64,000 nt of DNA from Pseudomonas migulae (GTDB lineage: Bacteria; Pseudomonadota; Gammaproteobacteria; Pseudomonadales; Pseudomonadaceae), in NCBI RefSeq assembly GCF_024169315.1, contig NZ_JALJWR010000001.1:889501-953500 (forward strand). Reading direction: 5' to 3'. Both the position numbers and the translations under genes were made by a program. Shown here one piece after another: positions 53,605-62,975 of this stretch. The notes beneath the pieces were generated by a model, which had not been told where the DNA came from, searched no databases, and saw nothing but the letters and a program-made list of their open reading frames with translations. Every line of letters begins with the position of its first letter. Within the stretch, counting starts at the first letter, position 1.

Positions 53605-54681
53605 TTAGTCGGTAGACAACACACCACGACGAACCTGATCACGCTCAATCGATTCGAACAACGCCTTGAAGTTGCCTTCGCCGAAGCCATCGTCGCCTTT
53701 ACGCTGGATGAACTCGAAGAACACCGGCCCCATCAGGGTTTCCGAGAAGATCTGCAACAGCAGACGCTTGTCGCCCGACTCGGACGAACCGTCGAGCAGA
53801 ATGCCGCGCGCCTGCAGTTGATCAACCGGCTCGCCGTGGTTCGGCAAACGCCCTTCGAGCATTTCGTAATAGGTTTCCGGTGGCGCGGTCATGAAGCGCA
53901 TGCCGATGCTTTTCAGGTGATCCCAGGTCTTGATCAGGTCATCGCTGAGGAAGGCTACGTGCTGGATGCCTTCGCCGTTGAACTGCATCAGGAACTCTTC
54001 GATCTGCCCGGCGCCCTTGGACGACTCTTCGTTCAACGGGATGCGGATCATGCCGTCCGGCGCGGTCATCGCCTTGGAGGTCAGGCCGGTGTATTCGCCC
54101 TTGATGTCGAAGTAACGGATTTCACGGAAGTTGAACAGCTTCTCGTAGAAGTTCGCCCAGTACGCCATGCGACCGCGATACACGTTGTGGGTCAGGTGGT
54201 CGATGATCTTCAGGCCAGCGCCAACCGGGTTGCGGTCAACACCTTCGATGAATACGAAGTCGATGTCGTAGATCGAGCTGCCTTCGCCGAAACGGTCGAT
54301 CAGGTACAGCGGCGCGCCGCCGATGCCTTTGATCGCTGGCAGGTTCAGTTCCATCGGGCCGGTTTCGATGTGGATCGGCTGGGCGCCGATTTCCAGCGCG
54401 CGTTTGTAGGCCAGTTGCGAATCCTTGACGCGGAACGCCATGCCGCACACCGACGGGCCGTGCTCGGCCGCGAAGTACGAAGCGACGCTGTGGGGTTCGT
54501 TGTTGAGGATCAGGTTGATCGCGCCCTGGCGATACAGGTGCACGTCTTTGGAGCGGTGGCTCGCAACCTTGGTGAAGCCCATGATCTCGAAGATCGGCTC
54601 CAGCGTGTTCGGGGTTGGCGATGCGAATTCGATGAATTCAAAGCCCATCAGGCCCATTGGGTTTTCGTATAAATCTGCCAT
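53605..54681 (-). CDS. hpd: 4-Hydroxyphenylpyruvate dioxygenase
   Basis: 358-residue Fe(II) enzyme that converts 4-hydroxyphenylpyruvate to homogentisate in tyrosine catabolism. The sequence follows the well-known P. fluorescens enzyme. Iron ligands are His162 (IIDHLTHNV), His241 ([11 protein letters not shown]) and Glu323 ([10 protein letters not shown]), equal to His161/His240/Glu322 without Met. It begins [20 protein letters not shown]. No homogentisate genes are adjacent. A short Phe-containing reading frame at 54724-54822 lies directly upstream on the same strand. Confidence 0.97.
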   Translation of the reverse strand: MADLYENPMGLMGFEFIEFASPTPNTLEPIFEIMGFTKVASHRSKDVHLYRQGAINLILNNEPHSVASYFAAEHGPSVCGMAFRVKDSQLAYKRALEIGAQPIHIETGPMELNLPAIKGIGGAPLYLIDRFGEGSSIYDIDFVFIEGVDRNPVGAGLKIIDHLTHNVYRGRMAYWANFYEKLFNFREIRYFDIKGEYTGLTSKAMTAPDGMIRIPLNEESSKGAGQIEEFLMQFNGEGIQHVAFLSDDLIKTWDHLKSIGMRFMTAPPETYYEMLEGRLPNHGEPVDQLQARGILLDGSSESGDKRLLLQIFSETLMGPVFFEFIQRKGDDGFGEGNFKALFESIERDQVRRGVLSTD

Positions 54682-54723
54682 TTTGGCGCCTCATCATTTT
54701 TTAGAATTAACGTAACGTTAGTT

Positions 54724-54822
54724 TCAAGAAATGCTGAAGCCGGCGGGTGGCGCACAGGAAATGCCTCGCACGCTGCGGGCGAGGAAGTCACCGTAGATCA
54801 ATTGAAACCCGAAACTCTTCAT
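54724..54822 (-). CDS. Candidate 32-residue leader peptide upstream of hpd
   Basis: A short frame, MKSFGFQLIYGDFLARS continuing to VRGISCAPPAGFSIS, ends 42 bases before the hpd start. It holds four Phe and one Tyr, three Phe and the Tyr among the first 13 residues. hpd acts in Phe/Tyr catabolism, so this could be a regulatory leader or simply a small protein. The Shine-Dalgarno (GGGT) is weak. No attenuator hairpin is obvious. It is too short for usual gene callers. Confidence 0.4.
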   Translation of the reverse strand: MKSFGFQLIYGDFLARSVRGISCAPPAGFSIS

Positions 54823-54930
54823 TGTCGACCCAAGGCTGATACGGGCGAGGCTTCTGCTGCCAGAAGACGATTATTCTTATATGCGTAACCGGATTCTACA
54901 CAGCGTAAACAGATTTGTCCGTCTTCTGTA

Positions 54931-55875
54931 TCAAATCCCCTTTTTCCCTGCTCGCGCAAGGGGTTTGTTGCACAGGAAAATCCCCACCAGGATCAACCCG
55001 CCGCCCAGACACATCGCCAACGTCAGTTGCTCGCCCAACAGCAATGCGCCGAGGATGACCGCAGTCAGCGGGTTGAGGGCAATGAACACGCCGGACCGGG
55101 TCGCGCCGATTTTGCGGATGCCATCGTAATAGCCGATATACGCCAGCGCCGAGCCCAAAACACCGAGGTACATCAAGCTTAACCATTGCTGCGCCCCCAG
55201 GCCGACCATCGCCGCAATGCTCACCTCGCCCCTGACGGAGCTGACAACCCAGAGCATCACCGTGCCGAGCAGGATCGAATATGTCACGGTTTGCATCGGC
55301 CCCAGGGTCTGGTTCAGGTCTTTGGCGCACAGCGAATAAATCCCCCAGCTCAGAACGCAGCCGAAAATCAGCAGATCACCGACCCACGCGTCGGCATTGC
55401 CGGCCAGCAATTGCGGGTTGCGGCTGACAATCACCAGGCTCGCTCCAACGATGCAGATCGCGATACCGGCGACCTTTACCCGACTCAAACGCTCCTTGAA
55501 CAGCAGCCACGAGGCCAATCCAATGACCGCCGGGTTCAACGCCACGATCAAGGACGCCCTGGAGGCATTGATGTAATGCAGACCATAAAAGAAGCACAGG
55601 TTGTAGAAGAAGATGCCGAAGAACCCCAGCAGCGTCAGTTGCAGCCATTGCCTGGGGCTGGGCCGTGCCAACGGCACTCGGGCCACCAGCAAAAACAGCA
55701 ACAACGCCGCGCTCGCCAGCAAAAATCGCAGGCTTGCAGCGAACAACGGGCTGACGCTTTCCGCCAGAAAACGCCCGGCAACGAAGGTGCCACCCCAGAT
55801 CATCGTGACGGCAGCGAGCTTGAAATACACCGCCACATCGGAGGGGTCAGACACCCTGTGTTCATATGCAGTCAT
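54931..55875 (-). CDS. EamA/DMT-family exporter
   Basis: About 314 residues, 10 TM, two EamA halves. The first contains TMIWGGTFVAGRFLAESVSP and FFYGLHYINASRASLIVALN; the second LIFGCVLSWGIYSLCAKDLN and GVFIALNPLTAVILGALLLG. I chose the ATG at 55875 because GGGGAC precedes it; the ATG at 55914 has no Shine-Dalgarno. A LysR gene is divergent across 78 bases and is the likely regulator. The substrate may be an amino acid or other metabolite and cannot be read from sequence. Confidence 0.87.
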   Translation of the reverse strand: MTAYEHRVSDPSDVAVYFKLAAVTMIWGGTFVAGRFLAESVSPLFAASLRFLLASAALLLFLLVARVPLARPSPRQWLQLTLLGFFGIFFYNLCFFYGLHYINASRASLIVALNPAVIGLASWLLFKERLSRVKVAGIAICIVGASLVIVSRNPQLLAGNADAWVGDLLIFGCVLSWGIYSLCAKDLNQTLGPMQTVTYSILLGTVMLWVVSSVRGEVSIAAMVGLGAQQWLSLMYLGVLGSALAYIGYYDGIRKIGATRSGVFIALNPLTAVILGALLLGEQLTLAMCLGGGLILVGIFLCNKPLARAGKKGI

Positions 55876-55953
55876 AAGTCCCCGGATTGAGAAGTCGAAC
55901 GGATGACGTATCATTCGATTAATACCCAGTCATCGTAAAATGAGTAAAGACTC

Positions 55954-56826
55954 ATGACCCTCACCCAATTGGAGATCTTCTCGCTGGTGGCCGAGCTCCA
56001 AGGCTTCACGGCAGCGGCCCATCGCCTGGGGATTTCGCAATCGGCGGTGTCTCACGCCCTCAAGTCGCTGGAGCAGGAGCTGGGTGTCGAACTGCTGCGG
56101 CGGCATCAATCCCGGGTCGAACTCAGCGATATCGGCCAACAGCTGTTGCTGCGGGCCCGGGCGATGCTCGGGCTGGCCAACACGTTGCGCCAGGAAGCGG
56201 CCGATGCCCGCGGGATGAAGCGCGGCACGCTGCGCATCGGCTCGTTCGGCCCGACCTCGTCGATCAAGCTGTTGCCGATGATCCTGCAACAGTACCGAGC
56301 CTCTCACCCTGGCATCGAGGTCCATATTGATGAAGGACCCGACCGCCAGGTCATCCAGTGGCTGGAAGAACGACGCATCGACATCGGCTTTGTGGTGTTG
56401 CCCCAGGAGCGTTTCGACACCTTCGCGCTGATCGAGGACCAAATGGTCGCGTTGCTGCCCGTCGATCATCCGCTGGCGGTTCGCGACAGCGTAAGCCTGG
56501 GCGATTTGTGCCAGGACTCTTTCGTGCTGACAGAGGCCGGCTCTTCTGAGCTGGTTTCACGGATGTTCAGCGCGGCGCACCTGACGCCGAACATTCGCTA
56601 TCGCTGCTCGCAACTGCTGAGCACGCTGGACACTGTTGGCCGGGGGGAGGCCTTGACGGTGGTCGCTGAAGGCTCACTGCCCGATGGCCGCGACGACCGC
56701 TACGTGAAAAAACCGCTGTCGCCAACGGTCGCACGCCAGGTGGGTCTGGCGGTGCTCGACCGGCGTCAGTCTTCGCCGGCAACGCTGGCCTTCATCAAAC
56801 TGGCCACTCGACTGGACTACCGTTGA
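55954..56826 (+). CDS. LysR-family regulator divergent to the EamA exporter
   Basis: 290 residues. The HTH is MTLTQLEIFSLVAELQGFTA with HRLGISQSAVSHALKSLEQE. The effector domain starts near GTLRIGSFGPTSSIKLLPMI. It faces the EamA gene over about 78 bases, typical of a LysR regulator controlling an exporter. The intergenic run AATGAGTAAAGACTC gives a weak ribosome-binding context. Confidence 0.87.
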   Translation: MTLTQLEIFSLVAELQGFTAAAHRLGISQSAVSHALKSLEQELGVELLRRHQSRVELSDIGQQLLLRARAMLGLANTLRQEAADARGMKRGTLRIGSFGPTSSIKLLPMILQQYRASHPGIEVHIDEGPDRQVIQWLEERRIDIGFVVLPQERFDTFALIEDQMVALLPVDHPLAVRDSVSLGDLCQDSFVLTEAGSSELVSRMFSAAHLTPNIRYRCSQLLSTLDTVGRGEALTVVAEGSLPDGRDDRYVKKPLSPTVARQVGLAVLDRRQSSPATLAFIKLATRLDYR

Positions 56827-56941
56827 GCGGCATAAGCCTTGAACGCCAACTATCATGGCCTCTGATCGAACTCTTTTTGGGAGGCGCGCCGTTGTCCTGC
56901 CCGCATTTGAGAGCCCTATTCCATCGTTACAGGTTTCGCGA

Positions 56942-58477
56942 ATGCCACTGACAGTCAAAACCCGACGGAAACGCGGTACCCGGATTGCCGTGACGGTGTT
57001 GAGCGGTTTGCTCCCGATGTTGCTGGGGGTCGCCATTCTTTGCTGGCAGGCTGAACGTGCGCTCAAGCACAGTACCGAGCAGACTGCCGAAGAAGCCGTT
57101 CGCCAGTTCGAATTGATGCTCGACAACACCGCCCAGGCCGCGCGCGAGTTATTGCCGCTGGCCGGCCAATCCTGTAACGACGTCAAACTCGCCTTGCGCG
57201 AACAGGTCACCCGCCGCCCGTTCGTGCGCTCGACGAATCTGGTCTGGGACGACAACCTCTATTGCAGTTCGTTGTTTGGTGACTATCAGGAAAAGGTCAA
57301 CGCCGGGGACTACACCCAAGGCAGGTTATGGCTCATGAATGGCAACCCGGTCACGCCCAATTCCGCGTTGTTGGTGTACCGGCTCAGCGAGGGAAAAAAG
57401 GGAGCGCTGACCACTCTGGACGGTTATCACTTGAGTAACGTGTTGCGCCTGATTGGTCGCAAGACATTGCTGTTGCTGCAAGTCGGCCCAAACTGGTTGT
57501 CGGCTGACGGCAAGGTTCACGAAGACGCCCTTCCCACCCTGCCCGTCGCCGAAAGCAAAATGCTGTCCTCGCGTTACGCTTTCGCCGTTGCGGCTGGTTT
57601 CCCTGAGGGTGAGACCTGGCGCTACATGAGCAGCGAATATCCGCCGCTGTTCAGCCTGTTGATCTTTTTTGGCGTCGTGTCCGGTCTGATTGGGCATGTT
57701 TTGCAAAAGCGCTCGACGTCACCCAGTCATGAACTGCAGCGTGCGCTGGAGGCAGCGGAGTTCGTTCCGTATTTTCAGCCGGTGGTGCATGGCACGAGCA
57801 AGAAGTGGTCCGGCACCGAAGTATTGATGCGCTGGAATCATCCGAAGGAAGGCCTGGTGCGGCCTGACCTGTTCATCCCGTTTGCCGAGCACTCTGGCCT
57901 GATCGTACCGATGACTCGCTCACTGATGCAGCAAACTGCGCAATGGCTGGCGCCTGTCTCTTCCTCGTTCGACGAACCGTTTCACATCGGCATCAACATC
58001 ACCGCCAGCCACTGTAAGGACCTGGCGCTGGTCGAGGATTGCCGGGAGTTTCTCGGTGCATTTGCGCCGGGCTCCATCCATCTGGTACTGGAACTGACCG
58101 AGCGTGAACTGATCGAGCCGACCGCCATCACCTTGCAATTGTTCGAGCAGCTTCGCGCGCTGGGCGTGATGATCGCCATCGACGACTTTGGCACCGGTCA
58201 CTCGAGCCTGGGTTACTTGCGCCAGTTCAACGTGGATTTCCTGAAGATCGACCAGAGCTTTGTCGCCATGATCGGCGCCGATGCGCTGTCCCGGCACATT
58301 CTGGACAGCATCATCGAACTCTCGGCCAAACTCGATCTGGGCATTGTTGCCGAAGGCGTGGAAACCGAGGAGCAAAGTGCTTATCTCACGGCTCATGGTG
58401 TGAACTTCTTGCAAGGTTATCTGTTCGGACGGCCGATGCCCGGTGCCGACTTCATTGATGCATTAAGTCACCATTAA
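56942..58477 (+). CDS. Cyclic-di-GMP phosphodiesterase with CSS sensor and EAL domain
   Basis: 511 residues. TM1 is VLSGLLPMLLGVAILCWQAE. A periplasmic CSS-motif domain contains LAGQSCNDVKLALRE and NLYCSSLFGDY. TM2 is LFSLLIFFGVVSGLIGHVL. The cytoplasmic EAL domain starts near ALEAAEFVPYFQPVV. The EAL motif reads EVL (Glu293 in GTEVLMRWNH). Other catalytic parts are present: ELTEREL, IAIDDFGTGHSSLGYL, KIDQSFV, EGVETEEQ and QGYLFGRPM. There is no GGDEF. Periplasmic cysteines in this family sense redox through disulfides. It is probably an active c-di-GMP phosphodiesterase. Confidence 0.92.
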   Translation: MPLTVKTRRKRGTRIAVTVLSGLLPMLLGVAILCWQAERALKHSTEQTAEEAVRQFELMLDNTAQAARELLPLAGQSCNDVKLALREQVTRRPFVRSTNLVWDDNLYCSSLFGDYQEKVNAGDYTQGRLWLMNGNPVTPNSALLVYRLSEGKKGALTTLDGYHLSNVLRLIGRKTLLLLQVGPNWLSADGKVHEDALPTLPVAESKMLSSRYAFAVAAGFPEGETWRYMSSEYPPLFSLLIFFGVVSGLIGHVLQKRSTSPSHELQRALEAAEFVPYFQPVVHGTSKKWSGTEVLMRWNHPKEGLVRPDLFIPFAEHSGLIVPMTRSLMQQTAQWLAPVSSSFDEPFHIGINITASHCKDLALVEDCREFLGAFAPGSIHLVLELTERELIEPTAITLQLFEQLRALGVMIAIDDFGTGHSSLGYLRQFNVDFLKIDQSFVAMIGADALSRHILDSIIELSAKLDLGIVAEGVETEEQSAYLTAHGVNFLQGYLFGRPMPGADFIDALSHH

Positions 58478-58711
58478 CTAGCGCCGTTATGCGACAAGAC
58501 AACGAGGCCCTGCACCGATTTGAATCAAAACACTACTCTTGTTACATGAAGAAAAAGTCAGGATTTACTCTTTGCCCATTAACTACTACAATTTTTCATG
58601 CCTGCGCTAGATTGGCAGGTGAGCCATTTATCACCGAGTCGCTTCAAGGCTCTTGGCTTATAGCTTTGTTTGCGGTTGGTATCAGCCAAACACACTATTG
58701 GAGTAAAGATA
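58478..58711 (+). promoter_or_regulatory. AT-richer upstream region of mvaU
   Basis: This 234-base gap is clearly AT-richer than the rest of the window (for example GAAGAAAAAGTCAGGATTTA and AACTACTACAATTTTTCATG). MvaT/MvaU proteins prefer AT-rich, flexible DNA, so autoregulation is plausible. A short in-frame stretch here lacks a ribosome-binding site and I do not call a gene. Confidence 0.5.
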
Positions 58712-59077
58712 TTGTCCAGACTCGCTGAATTTCGTGCAGCTGAAAAGGCCCTTCAAGAGCAGCTCAAGCAGCTGGAATCCCTGAAGAACGATGCCGGGCT
58801 CAAGAAAGAAATCGAATTCGAAGAAAAGCTCCAGGGGCTGATGAAAACCTACGGCAAGAGCCTGCGCGACATCATCGCCATCCTCGATCCGAACCCGGCC
58901 AAATCCGGCCTGCAACAGGCCGCTGCGCCTAAAACCCGCCGCGCTCGCGTGGTCAAGGTTTATCAGAACCCGCACACCGGTGAACTGATTGAAACCAAGG
59001 GCGGCAACCACCGCGGCCTGAAAGCCTGGAAGGAACAATACGGTGCTGGCACCGTTGATTCCTGGCTGCGCGGCTAA
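58712..59077 (+). CDS. mvaU: H-NS-family xenogeneic silencer of the MvaT/MvaU group
   Basis: 121 residues. The N-terminal coiled-coil oligomerisation part is SRLAEFRAAEKALQEQLKQL with ESLKNDAGLKKEIEFEEKL. The C-terminal DNA-binding domain has the family core KVYQNPHTGELIETKGGNHR with GLKAWKEQYG. The N-terminus fits MvaU/MvaV better than MvaT. The start is TTG at 58712 with GGAG eight bases upstream. It binds AT-rich DNA and silences horizontally acquired genes. A strong terminator follows directly. Confidence 0.92.
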   Translation: MSRLAEFRAAEKALQEQLKQLESLKNDAGLKKEIEFEEKLQGLMKTYGKSLRDIIAILDPNPAKSGLQQAAAPKTRRARVVKVYQNPHTGELIETKGGNHRGLKAWKEQYGAGTVDSWLRG

Positions 59078-59091
59078 GCGCTCGCGGCGAC

Positions 59092-59124
59092 AAAAAAAAG
59101 CCCTGCCTTGTGCAGGGCTTTTTT
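59092..59124. terminator. Strong terminator after mvaU
   Basis: AAAAGCCCTGC / GCAGGGCTTTT with a five-base loop, an A-run before and a T-run after. It can end transcription from either side. Confidence 0.93.
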
Positions 59125-59246
59125 CATGGAGATCTTCCAAATGCAACGATTGGAATCGATCAACTCGCTACTTGCCGATTAACTTTTTGCTTAAACCCTT
59201 TTGGGTATCTAAAGATTGCGAAATGCACGACCGCGCAAACCTTTAA

Positions 59247-59771
59247 CTAAAGTTTCAAGCTGTTACGAGCAACCTCTATTTCATCCAGGCTTGCCTTATA
59301 AGCCTCGGCCTGCCCCGCGTACGAAAGAACATAGGCCTTATCGGCATCCACCGCCGCGACCAATGTTTGCGACAGCACATGTCGGCCGTTTTGGGTGATC
59401 GTGCAGGTAGTTTCCAGTGCCGATAGCCGGCTCAAGGTCGCCGGATGGATTTTATTGCAGACGCTTTGATAGCCGCCCTGGAAGAAATCCTTCTGCACTG
59501 ACTTGCGCATCTCCAGCAATACGCCTTGCAAATTTACCTGATGACCGCTTTCCACTGGCGTCACGGTCAACTCCATCACCACCACCGGCGTGCCGCCCTG
59601 ATCATTCTTCACCGCGCGCTGGCGGGACACCTGAGGCTTGGCATCATCCAGCGGGATCGCTTCAATTTCCCAGCCGTCCGGCCACGTCACGATCGGCGCC
59701 TCTGCATGAGCGCAAGTAAAGCCTGACAGCAGAACCATCAGAACGAATGGCGTTTTACAGAATCGGATCAT
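59247..59771 (-). CDS. Periplasmic protein of unknown function (DUF4946-like)
   Basis: 174 residues with a signal peptide (FCKTPFVLMVLLSGFTCAHA). The mature part starts EAPIVTWPDGWEIEAIPLDD and looks like a secreted single-domain protein (VVVMELTVTPVESGHQ; two Cys in SVCNKIH and ETTCTI that could pair). I place it in the DUF4946-type group from memory of the PDGWE motif. The ATG at 59771 begins the signal peptide; a GTG at 59783 is possible. Function unknown; it lies alone between mvaU and gloA. Confidence 0.75.
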   Translation of the reverse strand: MIRFCKTPFVLMVLLSGFTCAHAEAPIVTWPDGWEIEAIPLDDAKPQVSRQRAVKNDQGGTPVVVMELTVTPVESGHQVNLQGVLLEMRKSVQKDFFQGGYQSVCNKIHPATLSRLSALETTCTITQNGRHVLSQTLVAAVDADKAYVLSYAGQAEAYKASLDEIEVARNSLKL

Positions 59772-59915
59772 TGCAATGAACACTCACGGGTTGAACCGCA
59801 AAGTCTGAGCCTCGTCCGGCTGTCAGGCAATAGCCGACGGTTTGGGTTTGGTGATGCCTGCGCCCTTGCGTATCATGGTCGCCATCGTTAGCCCCACTTA
59901 TTGTCCGGAGGGCCC

Positions 59916-60437
59916 ATGAGCCTGCACGAATTGAACACCTTCCCGGGTGTTACCGCCCAACCTGATACCGCCACCCAGAAATTCGTCTTCAACCACACCA
60001 TGCTGCGGGTCAAGGACATCACCAAGTCCCTGGATTTCTACACGCGCATCCTGGGTTTCTCGCTGGTTGAAAAACGTGATTTCCCGGAAGCCGAGTTCAG
60101 CCTGTATTTCCTGGCACTGGTCGACAAAGACCAGATCCCGGCCGATGCTGCCGCCCGTACCGAGTGGATGAAATCGATTCCCGGCATTCTCGAGCTGACC
60201 CACAACCACGGCACCGAAAACGACGCGGATTTTGCCTACCACAATGGCAACACCGACCCACGCGGGTTCGGTCACATTTGCATCTCGGTGCCGGACATTG
60301 TCGCTGCGTGCGAGCGCTTCGAAGCGTTGGGCTGCGATTTCCAGAAACGCCTGAACGATGGCCGCATGAAGAGCCTGGCGTTCATCAAGGATCCGGACGC
60401 CTACTGGGTTGAGATCATTCAGCCAGCGCCACTGTAA
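59916..60437 (+). CDS. gloA: Lactoylglutathione lyase (glyoxalase I)
   Basis: 173 residues of the longer, zinc-type (eukaryote-like) glyoxalase I. Metal ligands are likely His27 (FNHTMLRVKD), Glu in GILELTHNHG, His in GFGHICISVPD and Glu in YWVEIIQ. It converts the hemithioacetal of methylglyoxal and glutathione to lactoylglutathione. GGAGG precedes the ATG at 59916. It is convergent with ahpF across a REPIN and a terminator. Confidence 0.93.
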   Translation: MSLHELNTFPGVTAQPDTATQKFVFNHTMLRVKDITKSLDFYTRILGFSLVEKRDFPEAEFSLYFLALVDKDQIPADAAARTEWMKSIPGILELTHNHGTENDADFAYHNGNTDPRGFGHICISVPDIVAACERFEALGCDFQKRLNDGRMKSLAFIKDPDAYWVEIIQPAPL

Positions 60438-60456
60438 TATTCAACACAGATCTAAT

Positions 60457-60545
60457 GTGGGAGCGGGCTTGCTCGCGAATGCGGTGTGTCAATCAACATC
60501 ATTGCTGAATGACACACCGCATTCGCGAGCAAGCCCGCTCTCACA
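60457..60545. repeat. REPIN between gloA and ahpF
   Basis: TGTGGGAGCGGGCTTGCTCG pairs with CGAGCAAGCCCGCTCTCACA (one mismatch), with CGAATGCGGTGTGTCA / TGACACACCGCATTCG inside. Confidence 0.95.
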
Positions 60546-60565
60546 GTTGGGAATGCCCAAGGCAC

Positions 60566-60596
60566 AAAAAAACCCCATGATCACTCATGGGGTTTT
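60566..60596 (-). terminator. Terminator of ahpF
   Basis: AAAACCCCATGA / TCATGGGGTTTT stem with a TCAC loop. On the minus strand the stem is followed by a run of T, so it ends ahpF transcription. It also faces gloA. Confidence 0.88.
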
Positions 60597-60615
60597 GTGT
60601 TTTCAGCATCCGGTT

Positions 60616-62181
60616 TTATGCCGGGGCGGACGTCCGGATCAGGTGATCGAAGGCACTCAGGGAAGCCTTGGCGCCCTCGCCCACTGCAATCACGATCTGC
60701 TTGTACGGCACGGTCGTCACGTCACCAGCTGCAAACACACCTGGCAACGATGTCTCGCCACGCGCATCGACGATGATCTCGCCACGGGGCGACAACTCGA
60801 CGGTACCTTTGAGCCAGTCGGTGTTCGGCAGCAAACCGATCTGCACGAAGATGCCTTCGAGATTGACCGTGTTGAACTCGCCCGAATCGCGATCCTTGTA
60901 GACCAGGCCAGTCACTTTCTGCCCGTCGCCCTTCACTTCACTGGTCAGCGCGCTGGTGATCACATTGACGTTCGGGAGGCTGAACAACTTGCGTTGCAGC
61001 ACGGCGTCGGCGCGCAGCTTGCTATCAAACTCCAGCAACGTGACATGGCTGACAATACCGGCCAGATCGATCGCCGCTTCAACGCCGGAGTTACCGCCGC
61101 CAATCACCGCGACGCGCTTGCCTTTGAACAGCGGGCCGTCACAGTGCGGGCAGAAACACACGCCTTTGGCTTTATATTCCTGCTCCCCCGGCACGCCCAT
61201 TTCACGCCAGCGCGCGCCAGTGGCGAGAATCAACGCCTTGGTTTTCAGGCTGGAACCGCTTTCGAAGCGCACTTCATGCAACTCGCCAGGGTTCTTCGCC
61301 GGGATCAGCGCAGTGGCCCGTTGCAGGTTCATGATGTCGACGTCGTACTGCTTGACGTGTTCTTCGAGCGCGCTGGCCAGTTTCGGCCCTTCGGTTTCCT
61401 GCACGGAGATGAAGTTTTCGATGGCCATGGTGTCGAGCACCTGCCCGCCAAAACGCTCAGCCGCGACGCCAGTGCGAATGCCTTTACGGGCGGCGTAGAT
61501 CGCTGCCGAAGCACCGGCTGGACCACCACCGACCACCAGCACGTCAAAGGCTTCCTTGGCGCTGATTTTCTCGGCCTGGCGTTCGGCACCACTGGTGTCG
61601 ATCTTGGCGAGGATTTCTTCCAGGCCCATGCGGCCCTGGCCGAAAATCTCACCATTCAGGTAAATGCTTGGCACGGCCATGATCTTGCGATCATCGACTT
61701 CGGCCTGGAACAACGCACCGTCGATAGCGACGTGGCGAATGTTCGGGTTCAGTACCGCCATCAGGTTCAGCGCCTGGACCACGTCCGGGCAGTTCTGGCA
61801 GGACAGCGAGAAGTAAGTCTCGAAGCTGAACGTGCCTTTGAGCGAGCGGATCTGTTCGATCACTTCCGCGCTGGCTTTCGAGGGGTGACCGCCGACTTGC
61901 AGCAGGGCCAGCACCAACGAGGTGAATTCATGGCCCATCGGGATACCGGCGAAACGCAGGCTGATATCGGCACCGGGGCGGTTGATCGAAAACGATGGCT
62001 TGCGTGCGTCGTCACCGTTGTCGAGCAAGGTAATCTGGGTGGAAAGACTGGCAACGTCTTTCAGCAGTTCGAGCATTTCCTGGGATTTCGCACCGTCGTC
62101 GAGGGATGCAACGATCTCGATCGGCTGGGTGACCCGTTCCAGGTACGATTTCAACTGGGCTTTAAGACTGGCGTCCAACAT
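60616..62181 (-). CDS. ahpF: Alkyl hydroperoxide reductase subunit F (NADH:AhpC reductase)
   Basis: 521 residues. The N-terminal thioredoxin-like domain has the redox pair Cys128-Cys131 in [10 protein letters not shown]; the usual motif is CHNC. The FAD/NADH part contains [20 protein letters not shown] and [19 protein letters not shown]. The C-terminal redox pair is Cys344-Cys347 (CFCPHCDGP), and the FAD end is [20 protein letters not shown]. It passes electrons from NADH to AhpC. I chose the ATG at 62181 by alignment to the usual MLD start. It lies downstream of ahpC on the same strand beyond a terminator. Confidence 0.95.
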   Translation of the reverse strand: MLDASLKAQLKSYLERVTQPIEIVASLDDGAKSQEMLELLKDVASLSTQITLLDNGDDARKPSFSINRPGADISLRFAGIPMGHEFTSLVLALLQVGGHPSKASAEVIEQIRSLKGTFSFETYFSLSCQNCPDVVQALNLMAVLNPNIRHVAIDGALFQAEVDDRKIMAVPSIYLNGEIFGQGRMGLEEILAKIDTSGAERQAEKISAKEAFDVLVVGGGPAGASAAIYAARKGIRTGVAAERFGGQVLDTMAIENFISVQETEGPKLASALEEHVKQYDVDIMNLQRATALIPAKNPGELHEVRFESGSSLKTKALILATGARWREMGVPGEQEYKAKGVCFCPHCDGPLFKGKRVAVIGGGNSGVEAAIDLAGIVSHVTLLEFDSKLRADAVLQRKLFSLPNVNVITSALTSEVKGDGQKVTGLVYKDRDSGEFNTVNLEGIFVQIGLLPNTDWLKGTVELSPRGEIIVDARGETSLPGVFAAGDVTTVPYKQIVIAVGEGAKASLSAFDHLIRTSAPA

Positions 62182-62222
62182 ACGGGCGATTTCCATGCTG
62201 TTTGGTAAAGAAACGAATTCGA

Positions 62223-62260
62223 AAAAAAACGCCCGAGCGAATCTCGCCCGGGCGTTTTAT
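62223..62260 (-). terminator. Terminator between ahpC and ahpF
   Basis: On the minus strand AACGCCCGGGCGA / TCGCTCGGGCGTT is followed by eight T. It stands after ahpC and before ahpF, so ahpF depends on readthrough or its own promoter and would be made in smaller amounts, as expected for AhpC-to-AhpF ratio. Confidence 0.88.
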
Positions 62261-62320
62261 AGGGCGGTGCAGCTTACTTAGTAGGTGCGGGATTCCGCCC
62301 TGATGAAGCGCGTCACAGAC

Positions 62321-62884
62321 TTAGATCTTGCCGACCAGGTCCAGGGACGGAGCCAGAGTGGCCTCGCCTTCTTTCCACTTGGCTGGGCAAACCTGGCCTG
62401 GGTGAGCAGCGACGTACTGGGCAGCCTTGATTTTGCGCAGCAGCTCGGAAGCGTCACGGCCAACGCCGCCATCGTTCAGCTCAACGATTTTGATCTGGCC
62501 TTCAGGGTTGATCACGAAGGTGCCACGGTCAGCCAGACCAGCTTCTTCGATCAGCACGTCGAAGTTGCGGGAGATAGCGTGGGTCGGGTCGCCGATCATG
62601 GTGTACTGGATTTTGCCGATGGCTGGCGAAGTGTTGTGCCAGGCAGCGTGGGCAAAGTGGGTGTCAGTGGAAACGCTGTAGATTTCGACGCCCAGTTTCT
62701 GGAACGCGTCGTAGTTGTCAGCCAGGTCTTCCAGTTCGGTCGGGCAAACGAAGGTGAAGTCGGCTGGGTAGAAGAACACCACAGACCACTTGCCTTTCAG
62801 GTCAGCGTCCGAGACTTTTACGAAGTCGCCATTTTTGAAGGCGTCAGCTTTGAACGGTTTAACTTGGCTGTTGATGATAGGCAT
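62321..62884 (-). CDS. ahpC: Alkyl hydroperoxide reductase subunit C (peroxiredoxin)
   Basis: 187-residue typical 2-Cys peroxiredoxin that reduces H2O2 and organic hydroperoxides. Peroxidatic Cys47 is in [15 protein letters not shown], and the resolving Cys166 in [33 protein letters not shown] and [12 protein letters not shown] are conserved. CGGAGAGTC precedes the ATG at 62884. It is recycled by AhpF, encoded downstream. OxyR-like half sites lie upstream. Confidence 0.96.
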   Translation of the reverse strand: MPIINSQVKPFKADAFKNGDFVKVSDADLKGKWSVVFFYPADFTFVCPTELEDLADNYDAFQKLGVEIYSVSTDTHFAHAAWHNTSPAIGKIQYTMIGDPTHAISRNFDVLIEEAGLADRGTFVINPEGQIKIVELNDGGVGRDASELLRKIKAAQYVAAHPGQVCPAKWKEGEATLAPSLDLVGKI

Positions 62885-62975
62885 CGGTGACTCTCCGTCA
62901 TGGGTTAAGAAGTTGATGGAGTGAACTTTACCCACTCGACGGACGGATGGCTCATTGGCAAACCTCATGCTGCTG

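Noticed and set aside
58489..58728. 79-codon frame before mvaU
   Set aside because: It has no ribosome-binding site, overlaps the mvaU start and lies in the AT-rich control region.
60409..62208. 599-codon plus-strand frame over ahpF
   Set aside because: It begins in a REPIN and mirrors AhpF; the minus-strand AhpF motifs are decisive. Similar mirror frames over both chemoreceptors and the RND pump were rejected for the same reason.
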